Origin: Marivivens aquimaris
GTDB taxonomy: Bacteria > Pseudomonadota > Alphaproteobacteria > Rhodobacterales > Rhodobacteraceae
Assembly: GCF_015220045.1 (NCBI RefSeq)
Contig: NZ_JADBGB010000001.1
Location: 744,001-808,000 of the forward strand
Length of the DNA stretch: 64,000 nucleotides
Direction of reading: 5' to 3'
This document shows positions 22,653-30,908 of the stretch, piece by piece (position 1 is the stretch's first letter; each line of letters starts with the position of its first letter). The notes beneath the pieces are model-generated. The model saw nothing but the letters and a program-made list of their open reading frames with translations. It was not told the DNA's origin and made no database searches. A program made the position numbers and the translations under genes.

Positions 22653-23690
22653 ATGCCAGAAGTGACTTCGCTCGAACCCAAGGATCTATTTGCAGTTCTC
22701 GACGCTCGGCGTCGTGAACTCGGCCTGTCACAGGTTGAGCTTTGTACCCGGGCTTTCGGCGAGGGTGCAGCAACCGACACATGGCAAAACCTTCGGCGCG
22801 GCGCATCTATCAATCAAACGAGGTTGCTGGCGCTTTTGCACGCCCTCGGAATTCGTTTGAGTTTGGACCCGATCGAGGACTTTGATCCGGCCGAGCAAAA
22901 GTCGGACTTGCAAAGTCATCAACCTGACAGGCCCGATTTGGTCGTCACCGACAAGTACGGCAATCGCACAGAGTTTGATGTGAAAAATCATCAATTCCCA
23001 GAAGCCGAATTTCTGCAGGCGTTCGATAGATTTAGGAAAAGTAGATACACCCCAGTCAGCCTTGTGAGCTTAGACGGTTCGGACGACGCCACTGATGAGA
23101 CCGGGTCGGATCCAAATGCTGCCTACAATGCTTTGAAGCCGCGGAGCGAATTTGAGAGCCAACTGGTTAAAATCTCCGCCAATCACTGGCAGGTCAAAAC
23201 GACCCTGCGGAGAGCTCCGCAAAAGAGGGACCGCACGATCAAAGAGCAGTTGGCCGAGTTCGTTCCAGTTGCGTGGGTGGACAAGCAGCAGGATGCCGAG
23301 CCAATCCAGTTTCGGAGGTCTTGGTTCATGGAAGCGGGGATCGACCCCAAAAGCTGCCGCCTACTGGTAGCGCCCGACACCACTGTGATGATGCCGACGA
23401 TACCACCGAATTCCTTGGTCATGATCGACGTACAAGCTCCAGTCGAAGGGGCTCGGCTAGCGGCATTTGAGACCGGCATGCTTAACGTTGGACTACTGAG
23501 TGATCGCAGAAGAAATAAGGCAGCAACGACTCGCACGTCCAACGTTACTATCGCTCGAATGTTGCCGACAGATAATCATTGGATATTGAGCTACGATGCT
23601 GTCGGCAGGATTCCTGAGCTCTACGACCTTGAGGCAGCTAGAATGGCCTATCTCGGGCAGGTCATTTGGGTGGGGAGCCGTCTTTATTGA
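22653..23690 (+). CDS. Prophage repressor: HTH plus degenerate S24/LexA-like C-terminal domain
   Basis: A 345-residue protein divergent from the early operon. Residues about 10-68 form an HTH (LGLSQVELCTRAFGEGAATD). Residues about 235-330 recall the LexA/CI-type S24 fold: VMMPTIPPNSLVMIDVQ aligns with the SMEPTI block and TIARML with the VKRL block. In this alignment the catalytic Ser is Val and the catalytic Lys is Ala, so self-cleavage is unlikely. The middle, about 85-200, is charged and unassigned. AAGG lies 9 bases before the ATG. Coding sequence is less GC-rich than its neighbours. Confidence 0.8.
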   Translation: MPEVTSLEPKDLFAVLDARRRELGLSQVELCTRAFGEGAATDTWQNLRRGASINQTRLLALLHALGIRLSLDPIEDFDPAEQKSDLQSHQPDRPDLVVTDKYGNRTEFDVKNHQFPEAEFLQAFDRFRKSRYTPVSLVSLDGSDDATDETGSDPNAAYNALKPRSEFESQLVKISANHWQVKTTLRRAPQKRDRTIKEQLAEFVPVAWVDKQQDAEPIQFRRSWFMEAGIDPKSCRLLVAPDTTVMMPTIPPNSLVMIDVQAPVEGARLAAFETGMLNVGLLSDRRRNKAATTRTSNVTIARMLPTDNHWILSYDAVGRIPELYDLEAARMAYLGQVIWVGSRLY

Positions 23691-24013
23691 GAGCAGCGCT
23701 CCTTTTCGCATTTACAATTTCGTGCAACAGCTCGTTCGCCTCGGCTGACGACGTGGCGAAGACTTGCGAGGGCGTCGAGAGCGTCGTCTCGCTGGGCTAT
23801 GTGGAACTGGCCACGACCGGCAGCAAAGAAGCGTCCGTATACTGGCGCGGAGATGGCTGGATCGGTGATCTGATCCTGACCGCGATCGAGCGCATGACAG
23901 CCGACGACGACATGAGCGGTGCGGACGTTTTGAAGATCTTCAGCTCGGCATGCGTCGACGCCTCAGGCGACTACGCCGAGATGATGGCGCTGATAGAAGA
24001 GGGCATCGAGTAG
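23687..24013 (+). CDS. Small exported protein in the lysogeny module
   Basis: A 108-residue protein read from the TTG at 23687, which overlaps the repressor stop (TTGA) and has GGGGAG 12 bases upstream; a TTG seven codons earlier is the alternative. The start RAALLFAFTISC and the site SFASA-DD make a good signal peptide, so the mature product is a periplasmic protein of about 88 residues, acidic, helical and with two cysteines that may pair. It is transcribed with the repressor and so should be made in the lysogen. Family not recognised; superinfection immunity or host modification are possible roles. Confidence 0.65.
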   Translation: MRAALLFAFTISCNSSFASADDVAKTCEGVESVVSLGYVELATTGSKEASVYWRGDGWIGDLILTAIERMTADDDMSGADVLKIFSSACVDASGDYAEMMALIEEGIE

Positions 24014-24048
24014 ACCGTTCCCGGTACGCTGTGTTGAGTAGATGAGTT

Positions 24049-24387
24049 ATGAGAGTGACATTCTTCGCAGCTTTAACGGTGCGTCTCCCGCAAGTAGCGG
24101 GTGCGGCCGATCTGCCAGCAGTTTGTGGACCACTCTAAGAGATCGCTGAACAGACTTTCGAAGAGCTGATCCTTGATCCTGATCGGACCCACGGCAGCAC
24201 TTGGGAAGGCAACGACTCTGTTTTCGGCAGCTTGGTCGAACTGGTTGCGTTCGGTGCTGACCGAGACAACGCCGAGGCGGCGCAAGCTAGCGCGGCGCTC
24301 ATGTTCCTTTGCAGTGCAATTCGAACTAAAAACAGTTCCCAGTTCCAATCACCATATATCAACCCGAGCATTCGCCTAAGGGTTTGA
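24049..24387 (+). pseudogene. Broken gene for a second small exported protein (in-frame TAA at codon 30)
   Basis: From the ATG at 24049 one frame reads a signal-peptide-like start (MRVTFFAALT, then GAADLPAVC), meets TAA at 24136-24138 and then stays open to TGA at 24385. The part behind the stop looks coding: acidic helical sequence such as EIAEQTFEELILDPDRTHG. The layout resembles the preceding gene: signal peptide, AD before an early Cys, a W-x-G block in the middle and a SA/Cys block near the end. I read it as a related gene inactivated by a nonsense change; no start codon follows the stop early enough for a separate protein. Confidence 0.5.
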
Positions 24388-24468
24388 TGTAGTTGGGAAA
24401 TAGCTCTTTCTGGGAACTCGCTTCAGAAGTTGGCCCCAGAGTTCCCAGTTCGGAGGGACCGAACTGGG
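24335..24468. repeat. Cluster of CCCAGTTC/GTTCCCAG repeats near the phage c-end
   Basis: GTTCCCAGTTC occurs at 24335-24345 and 24441-24451. CTGGGAACT, its partial inverse, is at 24410-24418. CCCAGTTCGG and CCGAACTGGG (24444-24468) form perfect 10-base arms around AGGGA. Four copies within 134 bases near the expected phage end suggest protein-binding sites, most likely transposase end-binding sites (L-sites), although they do not match the Mu consensus. Confidence 0.6.
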
Positions 24469-24780
24469 TCCTGCAAGCTAGTTTATGATGCGTTCAGTCG
24501 TCGTTTAAGCCTTTTTTAAAAGGCTATAAGCGCCTGTCGTTTAATTCCTGCAGTCCGGCACTCGTGGCTTTGTATTTTCTCTGATCCGCGCGATTTCCGG
24601 CCGCACTGCAATTATTGGCGCAATGCAGGGGCCACATCGGACACGCCACGCATAGGCCTTATTTTTCAAGGCTCTGTCCGAGTTCTTCCGAGAACCTCCG
24701 GCCTCTTCCGACTACTGCAAGTATTACTGTCTCCGTACAAAGGCGGCTCTATTTGCCAGATTGACGTTGACGGAAAGCGG
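24469..24780. other. Junction and glnE upstream region without gene
   Basis: No convincing gene. It must contain the prophage-chromosome junction: candidate CA ends are at 24474-24475 and 24551-24552, each after TCCTG. Between them lies the hairpin AGCCTTTT-TT-AAAAGGCT (24508-24525) and two copies of GTCGTTTAA (24499-24507 and 24536-24544). To the right, CTGCAATTATTGGCGCAATGCAG (24605 on) is a loose palindrome that could be a regulator site of the glnE promoter. The 5-bp target duplication cannot be tested because the other end is outside. Confidence 0.5.
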
Positions 24781-27555
24781 GTGAAAAGTGATCTCATGAC
24801 ATTCGACTCCCGCATCACCCGACTACCCCGTGCCTACGAACCCGACCGCGCTGCCGATACGCTCGCGGTGCTTCCAGAGGTCACAGGCGTCATGCGCGAT
24901 CTTCTTTACGGCATCGCGGGGAGCAGCCCGTACCTCGCGGGTCTGATGCAAAAGGAAGCGGAGTGGTTCTTCGCCGCGCTGGATGACCCAGAAGCTTCCG
25001 TGGCGGAAATTCTCGAACTTGTGCGTACGCTTGAGGTCGATCAGCTGCAAAGCGGCCTGCGTCAAGCGAAACGGCGGATCGCGCTGATGAGTGGCGTGGC
25101 AGATGTCGGCGGGGTCTGGGGGCTGGAGGCTGTGACGGGCACGCTGTCCAATTTCGCCGATGTGGCGGTCGATACGGCGCTCAAACGGCTCGTCGGGGCA
25201 GAGATCGCACGCGGGAAGATCCCCGGCATGACCGACGAAGATGCGGCAACCGCTGGCGGGCTTTTCGCACTCGCGATGGGCAAGGGCGGGGCGGGGGAGT
25301 TGAACTATTCCTCCGACATCGACCTGATCGTGCTGTTCGACAACGACCGTCTGGACGAAGACAACTACGACGACGCCCGCGCGTCCTTCATCCGTGCGAC
25401 GCGCAAGTTGACCACTTTGATGTCCGAACAAACGGCCGAAGGTTACGTGTTCCGCACCGACCTGCGCCTGCGCCCAGATGCAAGCGTGACGCCGGTATGC
25501 CTGTCGATCGCGGCGGCGGAGCACTATTACGAGAGCGTTGGCCGGACGTGGGAGCGCGCCGCTTACATCAAAGCGCGATCTGCCGCCGGTGATGTGAAGG
25601 CCGGCGAGGCGTTTCTGGAAACGCTCCGCCCGTTCGTCTGGCGCAAGCACCTCGACTTTGCCGCCATTCAGGACGCACACGACATGCGTCTGCGCATCCG
25701 TGACCACAAAGGTCTGCACGGCGCACTGAACCTCGACGGGCACAATATCAAATTGGGGCGGGGCGGCATCCGCGAGATCGAATTCTTCACCCAGACCCGC
25801 CAGTTGATCGCTGGTGGCCGTGACCCCAGCCTGCGCGTGCGCGAAACCCGCCGCGGTCTGGATCGACTTGCCGCTGCGGGCTGGGTCGAGGCTGATGACG
25901 CGGTGAAACTATACGATCATTACAGCTTCCATCGCGAGGTCGAACACCGCCTCCAAATGATAAACGACCAGCAGACGCATACGCTCCCGAACTCGGTCGA
26001 GGGCTGGGAGCGTCTGGCGGCGTTCATGGGCCGCGACGTGCCTGAACTGCGGGCAGAGCTGGAGCAGCGCAGCCACGAGGTCCACGCGCTGACCGAAGGG
26101 TTCTTTGCCCCTGACGAACCCGCGCCCGCTGCCGACACCTTCGGCAAGGATATCGAGGCGGCGTGGCTGGGCTATCCCGCCTTCAGGTCCGAACGTGCGG
26201 TCGAGCTGTTCAAACGCGTGCGGCCAGAAATCTTCGAGCGCCTGAAACAGTCGGCCAAGCCCGAAGAGGCACTTCTGCAATTCGACGGCTTTCTCAAAGG
26301 CTTACCCGCTGGAGTTCAACTGTTTTCACTGTTCGAGGCGAACCCGCAGCTCACCCGTCTGATCGTCGATATCTGCGCCACGGCGCCCGCGCTCGCACAG
26401 TATCTGTCCCGCAACGCATCCGTTTTCGACATGGTGATCGGCGGCAGTTTCTTCGACCCGTGGCCGTCCGTGGATGACCTTCGTCAGTCGCTGGCCCGGT
26501 CTATGGCCGAGGCAGAGGACTACGAATCCAAGCTGAACATGGCCCGCCGCTGGATGAAGGAATGGCACTTCCGCGTCGGCGTTCACCACCTGCAGGGCCT
26601 CGTGTCCGCGCAGGAAAGTGGGGAGCAATATAGCGATCTAGCGGAGGCTGTGATTTCGGGCCTCTGGCCCATCGTCGTCGATGAATTCAGCAGCAAGCAC
26701 GGCACGCCGCCGGGACGCGGTGCGGTCGTGCTCGGCATGGGATCGCTCGGCGCGCGACGGCTCAATGCGGGCTCCGACCTCGATCTGATTATGATTTACG
26801 ACGCGGATGGAGTGGAAAATTCCGATGGGCGCAGGCCGCTGGGAACGCGCCCCTATTACGCCCGCCTGACCCAAGCGCTGCTGACCGCTGTCACTGCGCC
26901 GATGGGTGAGGGCAAGCTTTACGAAGTCGACATGCGCCTGCGCCCTTCGGGCCGTCAGGGGCCGGTGGCGACCTCGCTTAATTCATTCGACATGTACCAG
27001 CGCGACGAGGCGTGGACGTGGGAGCACCTTGCGCTCACCCGTGCGCGACCCATCGCAGGGGCGGAGGATCTGGCAGAGGAAGTCGAGGCGCTCCGCCAGC
27101 AAATCCTCGCAGAGAAATCCAATGGCGAAACCGTGCTGACCGACGTGGCCGACATGCGCCGCCGGATTGCCGAAGCAAAGTCGCCGCAAGGCGCGTGGGA
27201 CGCTAAAATCGGGGCAGGGCGCTTGCAGGATGTGGAGCTCTGCGCGCAGACCGCCGCGCTCCGTGCTGGGTCCGATGCCCGCAATGTGCCCGAGCAGATC
27301 GCTGCCGGTGTCGCCTCCGGATGGTTCAATGCCGCGGATGAAGCTGCCTTGTGCAACGCGGCCAATCTATTCTGGCAATTGCAGGCCGCCGCGCGGCTGC
27401 TCACTGGCGGCAAGCTGGAGCCCGATGAGTTGGGTGAGGGCGGACGTCGATTTATTTTGCGGGAGACCGGCTTTGCGGATACCGAGGCGCTACGCATCGC
27501 GATGGACGACACGGCAAATGCGGCCGACCAGGTTATCTCTCGCCTCTTGGAATAG
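24781..27555 (+). CDS. glnE: Bifunctional glutamine synthetase adenylyltransferase/deadenylylase
   Basis: A 924-residue GlnE that adds or removes AMP on glutamine synthetase in response to PII, tuning nitrogen assimilation. Both nucleotidyltransferase modules are visible: the N-terminal deadenylylase with YSSDIDLIVLFD (about residue 180) and the C-terminal adenylylase with NAGSDLDLIMIYD (about 665), each followed by its helical bundle. Length fits the family. The GTG at 24781 is preceded by GGAAAG; an ATG at 24796 is possible. The prophage ends about 230-300 bases upstream, so its native promoter may be altered or displaced. Confidence 0.97.
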   Translation: MKSDLMTFDSRITRLPRAYEPDRAADTLAVLPEVTGVMRDLLYGIAGSSPYLAGLMQKEAEWFFAALDDPEASVAEILELVRTLEVDQLQSGLRQAKRRIALMSGVADVGGVWGLEAVTGTLSNFADVAVDTALKRLVGAEIARGKIPGMTDEDAATAGGLFALAMGKGGAGELNYSSDIDLIVLFDNDRLDEDNYDDARASFIRATRKLTTLMSEQTAEGYVFRTDLRLRPDASVTPVCLSIAAAEHYYESVGRTWERAAYIKARSAAGDVKAGEAFLETLRPFVWRKHLDFAAIQDAHDMRLRIRDHKGLHGALNLDGHNIKLGRGGIREIEFFTQTRQLIAGGRDPSLRVRETRRGLDRLAAAGWVEADDAVKLYDHYSFHREVEHRLQMINDQQTHTLPNSVEGWERLAAFMGRDVPELRAELEQRSHEVHALTEGFFAPDEPAPAADTFGKDIEAAWLGYPAFRSERAVELFKRVRPEIFERLKQSAKPEEALLQFDGFLKGLPAGVQLFSLFEANPQLTRLIVDICATAPALAQYLSRNASVFDMVIGGSFFDPWPSVDDLRQSLARSMAEAEDYESKLNMARRWMKEWHFRVGVHHLQGLVSAQESGEQYSDLAEAVISGLWPIVVDEFSSKHGTPPGRGAVVLGMGSLGARRLNAGSDLDLIMIYDADGVENSDGRRPLGTRPYYARLTQALLTAVTAPMGEGKLYEVDMRLRPSGRQGPVATSLNSFDMYQRDEAWTWEHLALTRARPIAGAEDLAEEVEALRQQILAEKSNGETVLTDVADMRRRIAEAKSPQGAWDAKIGAGRLQDVELCAQTAALRAGSDARNVPEQIAAGVASGWFNAADEAALCNAANLFWQLQAAARLLTGGKLEPDELGEGGRRFILRETGFADTEALRIAMDDTANAADQVISRLLE

Positions 27556-27562
27556 GCGCCAC

Positions 27563-27838
27563 ATGGCTCAAGACGATATCGACCCGACGGGTCTGATCCG
27601 TGAATCCTACCGTATCGACGGGATCACTCTCGAAGAATGCCGCAGCATTTTTTTTGACTGGGCGCTGAAAACACCGCTCGGATCGGACACGAATGCCAAC
27701 GTGCGTGGCCTTCTGGCCCGCTACGAGGGCGGCAATCCGCATCACCCGATGACCGGCGTGCTGAAAGAAGCGCTGGACCAGCCGACCGCACCAAAGCGTC
27801 GCGGGGGTCGTTCGGCGCGCGTGACCGACCAGCAGTAA
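27563..27838 (+). CDS. Conserved small protein downstream of glnE
   Basis: A 91-residue acidic protein with a basic Arg-rich tail (KRRGGRSARV). It starts 8 bases after the glnE stop and is therefore part of its operon. Similar small proteins, with an IDGITLEECRSIFFDWAL-type block, follow glnE in other Rhodobacterales as far as I recall. Function unknown. Confidence 0.7.
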   Translation: MAQDDIDPTGLIRESYRIDGITLEECRSIFFDWALKTPLGSDTNANVRGLLARYEGGNPHHPMTGVLKEALDQPTAPKRRGGRSARVTDQQ

Positions 27839-27847
27839 ACCGGCAGG

Positions 27848-27868
27848 CGCAGCGGTTATTCCGCTGCG
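27848..27868. terminator. Bidirectional hairpin between convergent genes
   Basis: CGCAGCGG and CCGCTGCG form 8-base arms around TTATT, overlapping the stop codon of the VOC gene and lying 10 bases after the small glnE-operon gene. Without a clear U-tract it is a modest terminator candidate for both directions. Confidence 0.45.
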
Positions 27869-28305
27869 GCCTCCAATGCGGCGATGTCGAATTTTACCAT
27901 CTGCATCATCGCCGCCATCACCGCGTCCGCTTTGGGACCGGCGATCAGGTCGAAAAAGACCTTGGGCACGATTTGCCACGACACACCCCAACGGTCGGTG
28001 AGCCATCCGCATTGCATCTCTGTGCCGCCTTCGGAAAGGCCGGCCCAGACGCGGTCAATGTCGGCTTGGGTGTCGAGCTTCACTTCGATCGAGGCAGCGG
28101 GCGTCAGTTTGTAATACGGCCCGCCATTCAGCAGGCTGAACTTCTGTCCACCGATTTCGAGAGATACCACCAGCGCTTCGTCAGGATTGTCGAATTTCGG
28201 CTGGGTGTGCGTGACGCGCGCGTCGGGAAATAGGGTTTGGTAGAAAGCGGCAGCCTCAGCGGCGCCGCTTTCCAACCATAAGCACGTGCTGGTCGGAGTT
28301 GTCAT
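27856..28305 (-). CDS. VOC-family (PhnB-like) protein
   Basis: A 149-residue protein of the vicinal oxygen chelate superfamily, PhnB/YjdN subgroup. Typical blocks are TCLWLESGAAEAAAFYQTLF at the start, VSLEIGGQKFSLLNGGP in the middle and LTDRWGVSWQIVPK near residue 110. These proteins are often single-domain metal-site folds without proven activity. It is a single gene convergent with the glnE operon. No substrate can be named. Confidence 0.85.
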   Translation of the reverse strand: MTTPTSTCLWLESGAAEAAAFYQTLFPDARVTHTQPKFDNPDEALVVSLEIGGQKFSLLNGGPYYKLTPAASIEVKLDTQADIDRVWAGLSEGGTEMQCGWLTDRWGVSWQIVPKVFFDLIAGPKADAVMAAMMQMVKFDIAALEAAAE

Positions 28306-28362
28306 GATGAATGCCCCCTTTTGGCTGCTGTCACCCTGCGCCTCCGTTAGCGTTCTGGCAAG

Positions 28363-29004
28363 TCAGCGCTTGAGCGCTGCCGCTTCGCGGGCGAGGGCTT
28401 CGATGCCTGCCCAGTCGCCGTCCTTGACCATCTGGGCCGGAGCGACCCACGAGCCGCCGCAGCACAGCACGTTCGACAGCGACAGGTAGTCGTTCACGTT
28501 CTTCATCGAGATGCCGCCGGTCGGGCAGAACTTTGCCTGCGGGAGCGGAGCGCCGATTGCCTTCAGCGCCGGAGCGCCGCCGTTTGCTTCGGCAGGGAAG
28601 AACTTCATCGTGGTGTAGCCGCGGTCGAGCAGCTTCATCACGTCCGACGCGGTCGAGGTGCCAGGAAGGAGCGGCAGGTCATTGGCTTCGCACGCGTCGA
28701 GCAGACGGTCGGTCACGCCCGGCGATACGCCGAAGGTCGCGCCGGCTTTCTTGGCGGCTTCGACGTCCTGCGCGGTGAGCAGGGTGCCAGCGCCGACGAC
28801 GCCGCCTTCGACCTGAGCCATTTCGCGGATCGCGTCCAGCGCGGCAGCGGTGCGGAGGGTGACTTCGAGAGCCGGAAGGCCGCCAGCGACGAGCGCTTTG
28901 GCCAGATCGGCAGCGGAGCTTGCGTCGTCCACGACCAGAACCGGAACGACCGGCGCGAGTTCGCAGACTTTGCGGGATTCAATGGATGCAGCTTCGGGCG
29001 TCAT
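28363..29004 (-). CDS. eda: KDPG aldolase (Entner-Doudoroff)
   Basis: A 213-residue class I aldolase that splits 2-keto-3-deoxy-6-phosphogluconate into pyruvate and glyceraldehyde 3-phosphate. The Schiff-base lysine lies in TTMKFFPAE, and the conserved Glu in ALEVTLRT. GTSTASDVMK and CPTGGI complete the phosphate and substrate sites. It follows edd on the same strand after a 54-base gap that contains an intrinsic terminator, so it may be made at a different level from edd or have its own promoter. Confidence 0.96.
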   Translation of the reverse strand: MTPEAASIESRKVCELAPVVPVLVVDDASSAADLAKALVAGGLPALEVTLRTAAALDAIREMAQVEGGVVGAGTLLTAQDVEAAKKAGATFGVSPGVTDRLLDACEANDLPLLPGTSTASDVMKLLDRGYTTMKFFPAEANGGAPALKAIGAPLPQAKFCPTGGISMKNVNDYLSLSNVLCCGGSWVAPAQMVKDGDWAGIEALAREAAALKR

Positions 29005-29021
29005 ATTTTGTCCTATGCAGT

Positions 29022-29051
29022 AAAAAAGCCCGAGGCGGAGGAGCCTCGGGC
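29022..29051 (-). terminator. Intrinsic terminator between edd and eda
   Basis: On the minus strand GCCCGAGGC and GCCTCGGGC form perfect 9-base arms with a 6-base loop, followed by TTTTTT. It starts 8 bases after the edd stop and ends 18 bases before the eda start. Confidence 0.85.
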
Positions 29052-29058
29052 GCTAAGA

Positions 29059-30864
29059 TCAGACCACAACGGCAGCGCCGTGCGACGACAGGCCGACGTT
29101 CTTGCGGAACACGCCGAACAGCTCGCGGCCCACGCCGTTGCCGTTGCCCGACAGATCGGCGGTGACGGCGGTGCGGGTCGACAGATCGACGCCGAGCACT
29201 TCGAGCGTGCCCTTGGTCGCGTCAAGTCGGATCACGTCACCGTCCTGAAGCATCGCGAGCGGTCCGCCATCGGCAGCCTCGGGGCTGACGTGGATCGCAG
29301 CGGGAACCTTGCCCGATGCGCCCGACATACGGCCGTCCGTGACCAGCGCGACCTTGAGGCCGCGGTCCTGAAGAACCGCCAGCGTCGGCGTCAGCGAGTG
29401 AAGTTCCGGCATCCCGTTGGCCTGCGGGCCTTGGAAGCGGACGATCACCACGGTGTCCGACGTGAATTCGCCGTTCTGGAACGCCTTCTTCACGTCTGCC
29501 TGTTCCTGAAAGATACGGCAGGGCGCTTCGATGATGTGACGCTCGGGGGCGACAGCCGAGACCTTGATCACACCACGACCGAGGTTGCCTTCGAGCAGCG
29601 ACAGACCACCGGTCTGGCCGAACGGATCGGCAGCGGGGCGGAGGATTTTGTCGTTCAGCGTTTCCGCCGGACCGTCCTCGTAAGCAACGCGGCCTTCCTT
29701 GAGCTTGGGCTCTTGGGTGTAACGATCCAGACCCTTGCCGGCGACGGTAGTCACATCGTCATGAAGCAGACCTGCGTTCAGCAGTTCCGAGATCATGAAC
29801 TGGAGGCCGCCAGCGGCGTGGAAGTGGTTCACGTCGGCAAGGCCGTTGGGGTAAACCTTGGCCAGCAGCGGAACGATTTCCGACAGATCGTGGAAGTCCT
29901 GAAGGTCCAGCTCGATCCCCGCAGCACGCGCCATTGCGGGCAGGTGCAGCACGAGGTTGGTAGAGCCGCCCGTTGCCATCAGACCGACGAGACCGTTCAC
30001 AAACGCACGTTCGTCCAGAACATCGCAAACCGGCGTGTATTCGTTGCCGAGCGCGGTGATCTGTGCGGCACGTTCGGTGCCAGCGACCGTCAGCGCATCG
30101 CGCAGCGGAGTGTTCGGGTTGATGAACGACGCACCCGGCAGGTGCAGGCCCATGAACTCCATCAGCATCTGGTTGGTGTTCGCGGTGCCGTAGAAAGTGC
30201 AGGTACCCGGACCGTGGTAGGAGGCCATCTCGGCTTCCATCAGCTTGTCGCGGCCCACTTCGCCGGTAGCAAACTGCTGGCGAACCTTGGCCTTTTCGTC
30301 GTTCGGCAGACCCGAGACCATCGGACCGGCGGGCACGAACACAGCCGGAATATAGCCGAAGGTCGCCGCAGCCATCACCAGGCCGGGGACGATCTTGTCG
30401 CAGACGCCCAGATAGATCGACGAGTCGAACACGTTATGCGAAAGTCCGACGCCGGCGGCGAGGGCGATCACATCACGCGAAAACAGCGACAACTCCATGC
30501 CGGTCTGGCCTTGGGTCACGCCGTCACACATCGCCGGAACGCCGCCAGCGACCTGCGCGGTCGCACCGACAGCGCGGGCGGCCTCGCGGATGATCGCGGG
30601 GTAGGTTTCAAACGGCTGGTGAGCCGAAAGCATGTCGTTATAGGCAGTGATGATCCCGATATTCGGGGCCTTTTCGGCAACGAGCGCGTCTTTATCACCG
30701 CCCATTGCTGCGTAGGCGTGAGCCTGGTTTCCGCAGGTCAGATGTGCCCGCCTCGGACCTTCGGCGGCAGCGCGCCCCATCAGGTCAAGGTAGGCAGTCC
30801 GCCGCGTCTCACTCCGTGCGACAATCCTGTCGGTCACGGCCTTGAGCGTTGGATGCAAAGCCAT
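29059..30864 (-). CDS. edd: 6-phosphogluconate dehydratase (Entner-Doudoroff)
   Basis: A 601-residue IlvD/Edd-family dehydratase that converts 6-phosphogluconate to KDPG with an iron-sulfur cluster. Edd blocks are visible: [40 protein letters not shown] and [14 protein letters not shown], which hold cluster cysteines, and [15 protein letters not shown] near the end. Length is normal. With eda it gives the only glycolytic route typical of this group. An operator-like palindrome precedes it. Confidence 0.97.
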   Translation of the reverse strand: MALHPTLKAVTDRIVARSETRRTAYLDLMGRAAAEGPRRAHLTCGNQAHAYAAMGGDKDALVAEKAPNIGIITAYNDMLSAHQPFETYPAIIREAARAVGATAQVAGGVPAMCDGVTQGQTGMELSLFSRDVIALAAGVGLSHNVFDSSIYLGVCDKIVPGLVMAAATFGYIPAVFVPAGPMVSGLPNDEKAKVRQQFATGEVGRDKLMEAEMASYHGPGTCTFYGTANTNQMLMEFMGLHLPGASFINPNTPLRDALTVAGTERAAQITALGNEYTPVCDVLDERAFVNGLVGLMATGGSTNLVLHLPAMARAAGIELDLQDFHDLSEIVPLLAKVYPNGLADVNHFHAAGGLQFMISELLNAGLLHDDVTTVAGKGLDRYTQEPKLKEGRVAYEDGPAETLNDKILRPAADPFGQTGGLSLLEGNLGRGVIKVSAVAPERHIIEAPCRIFQEQADVKKAFQNGEFTSDTVVIVRFQGPQANGMPELHSLTPTLAVLQDRGLKVALVTDGRMSGASGKVPAAIHVSPEAADGGPLAMLQDGDVIRLDATKGTLEVLGVDLSTRTAVTADLSGNGNGVGRELFGVFRKNVGLSSHGAAVVV

Positions 30865-30908
30865 TCAAAGATTCTCCCTCTCTTCTCGCGGCCAGCCATA
30901 ACAGATTG

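Larger units (their letters stand above)
1..24552 (-). mobile_element. Mu-like transposable prophage (c-end proximal part, cut at left edge)
   Basis: A continuous phage gene set in Mu order runs from right to left: repressor, early regulators, MuA (DDE transposase), MuB, GemA/gp16, Mor, endolysin, gp25, gp26, gp27, gp28, gp29, gpF, gpG, gpI, gpT, gp35, gp36, gp37 and tail genes. The window starts inside the tail genes, so the S-end of the prophage is not visible. The c-end must lie between the broken gene at 24387 and glnE at 24781. Mu-type elements end in CA on this strand; the two best CA candidates are at 24475 and 24552, both preceded by TCCTG, and I use the outer one only tentatively. 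All head, lysis and transposition genes appear intact, so the element could be functional. Confidence 0.93.

Noticed and set aside
24073..24348. 91-codon minus-strand frame behind the small exported gene
   Set aside because: The plus-strand frame in the same place looks better: signal peptide, acidic helical sequence and resemblance to the gene before it.
24335..24468. Reading the repeat cluster as transposase sites of Mu itself
   Set aside because: The repeats do not fit the Mu L/R consensus; only the position supports end-binding sites, so they are listed simply as repeats.
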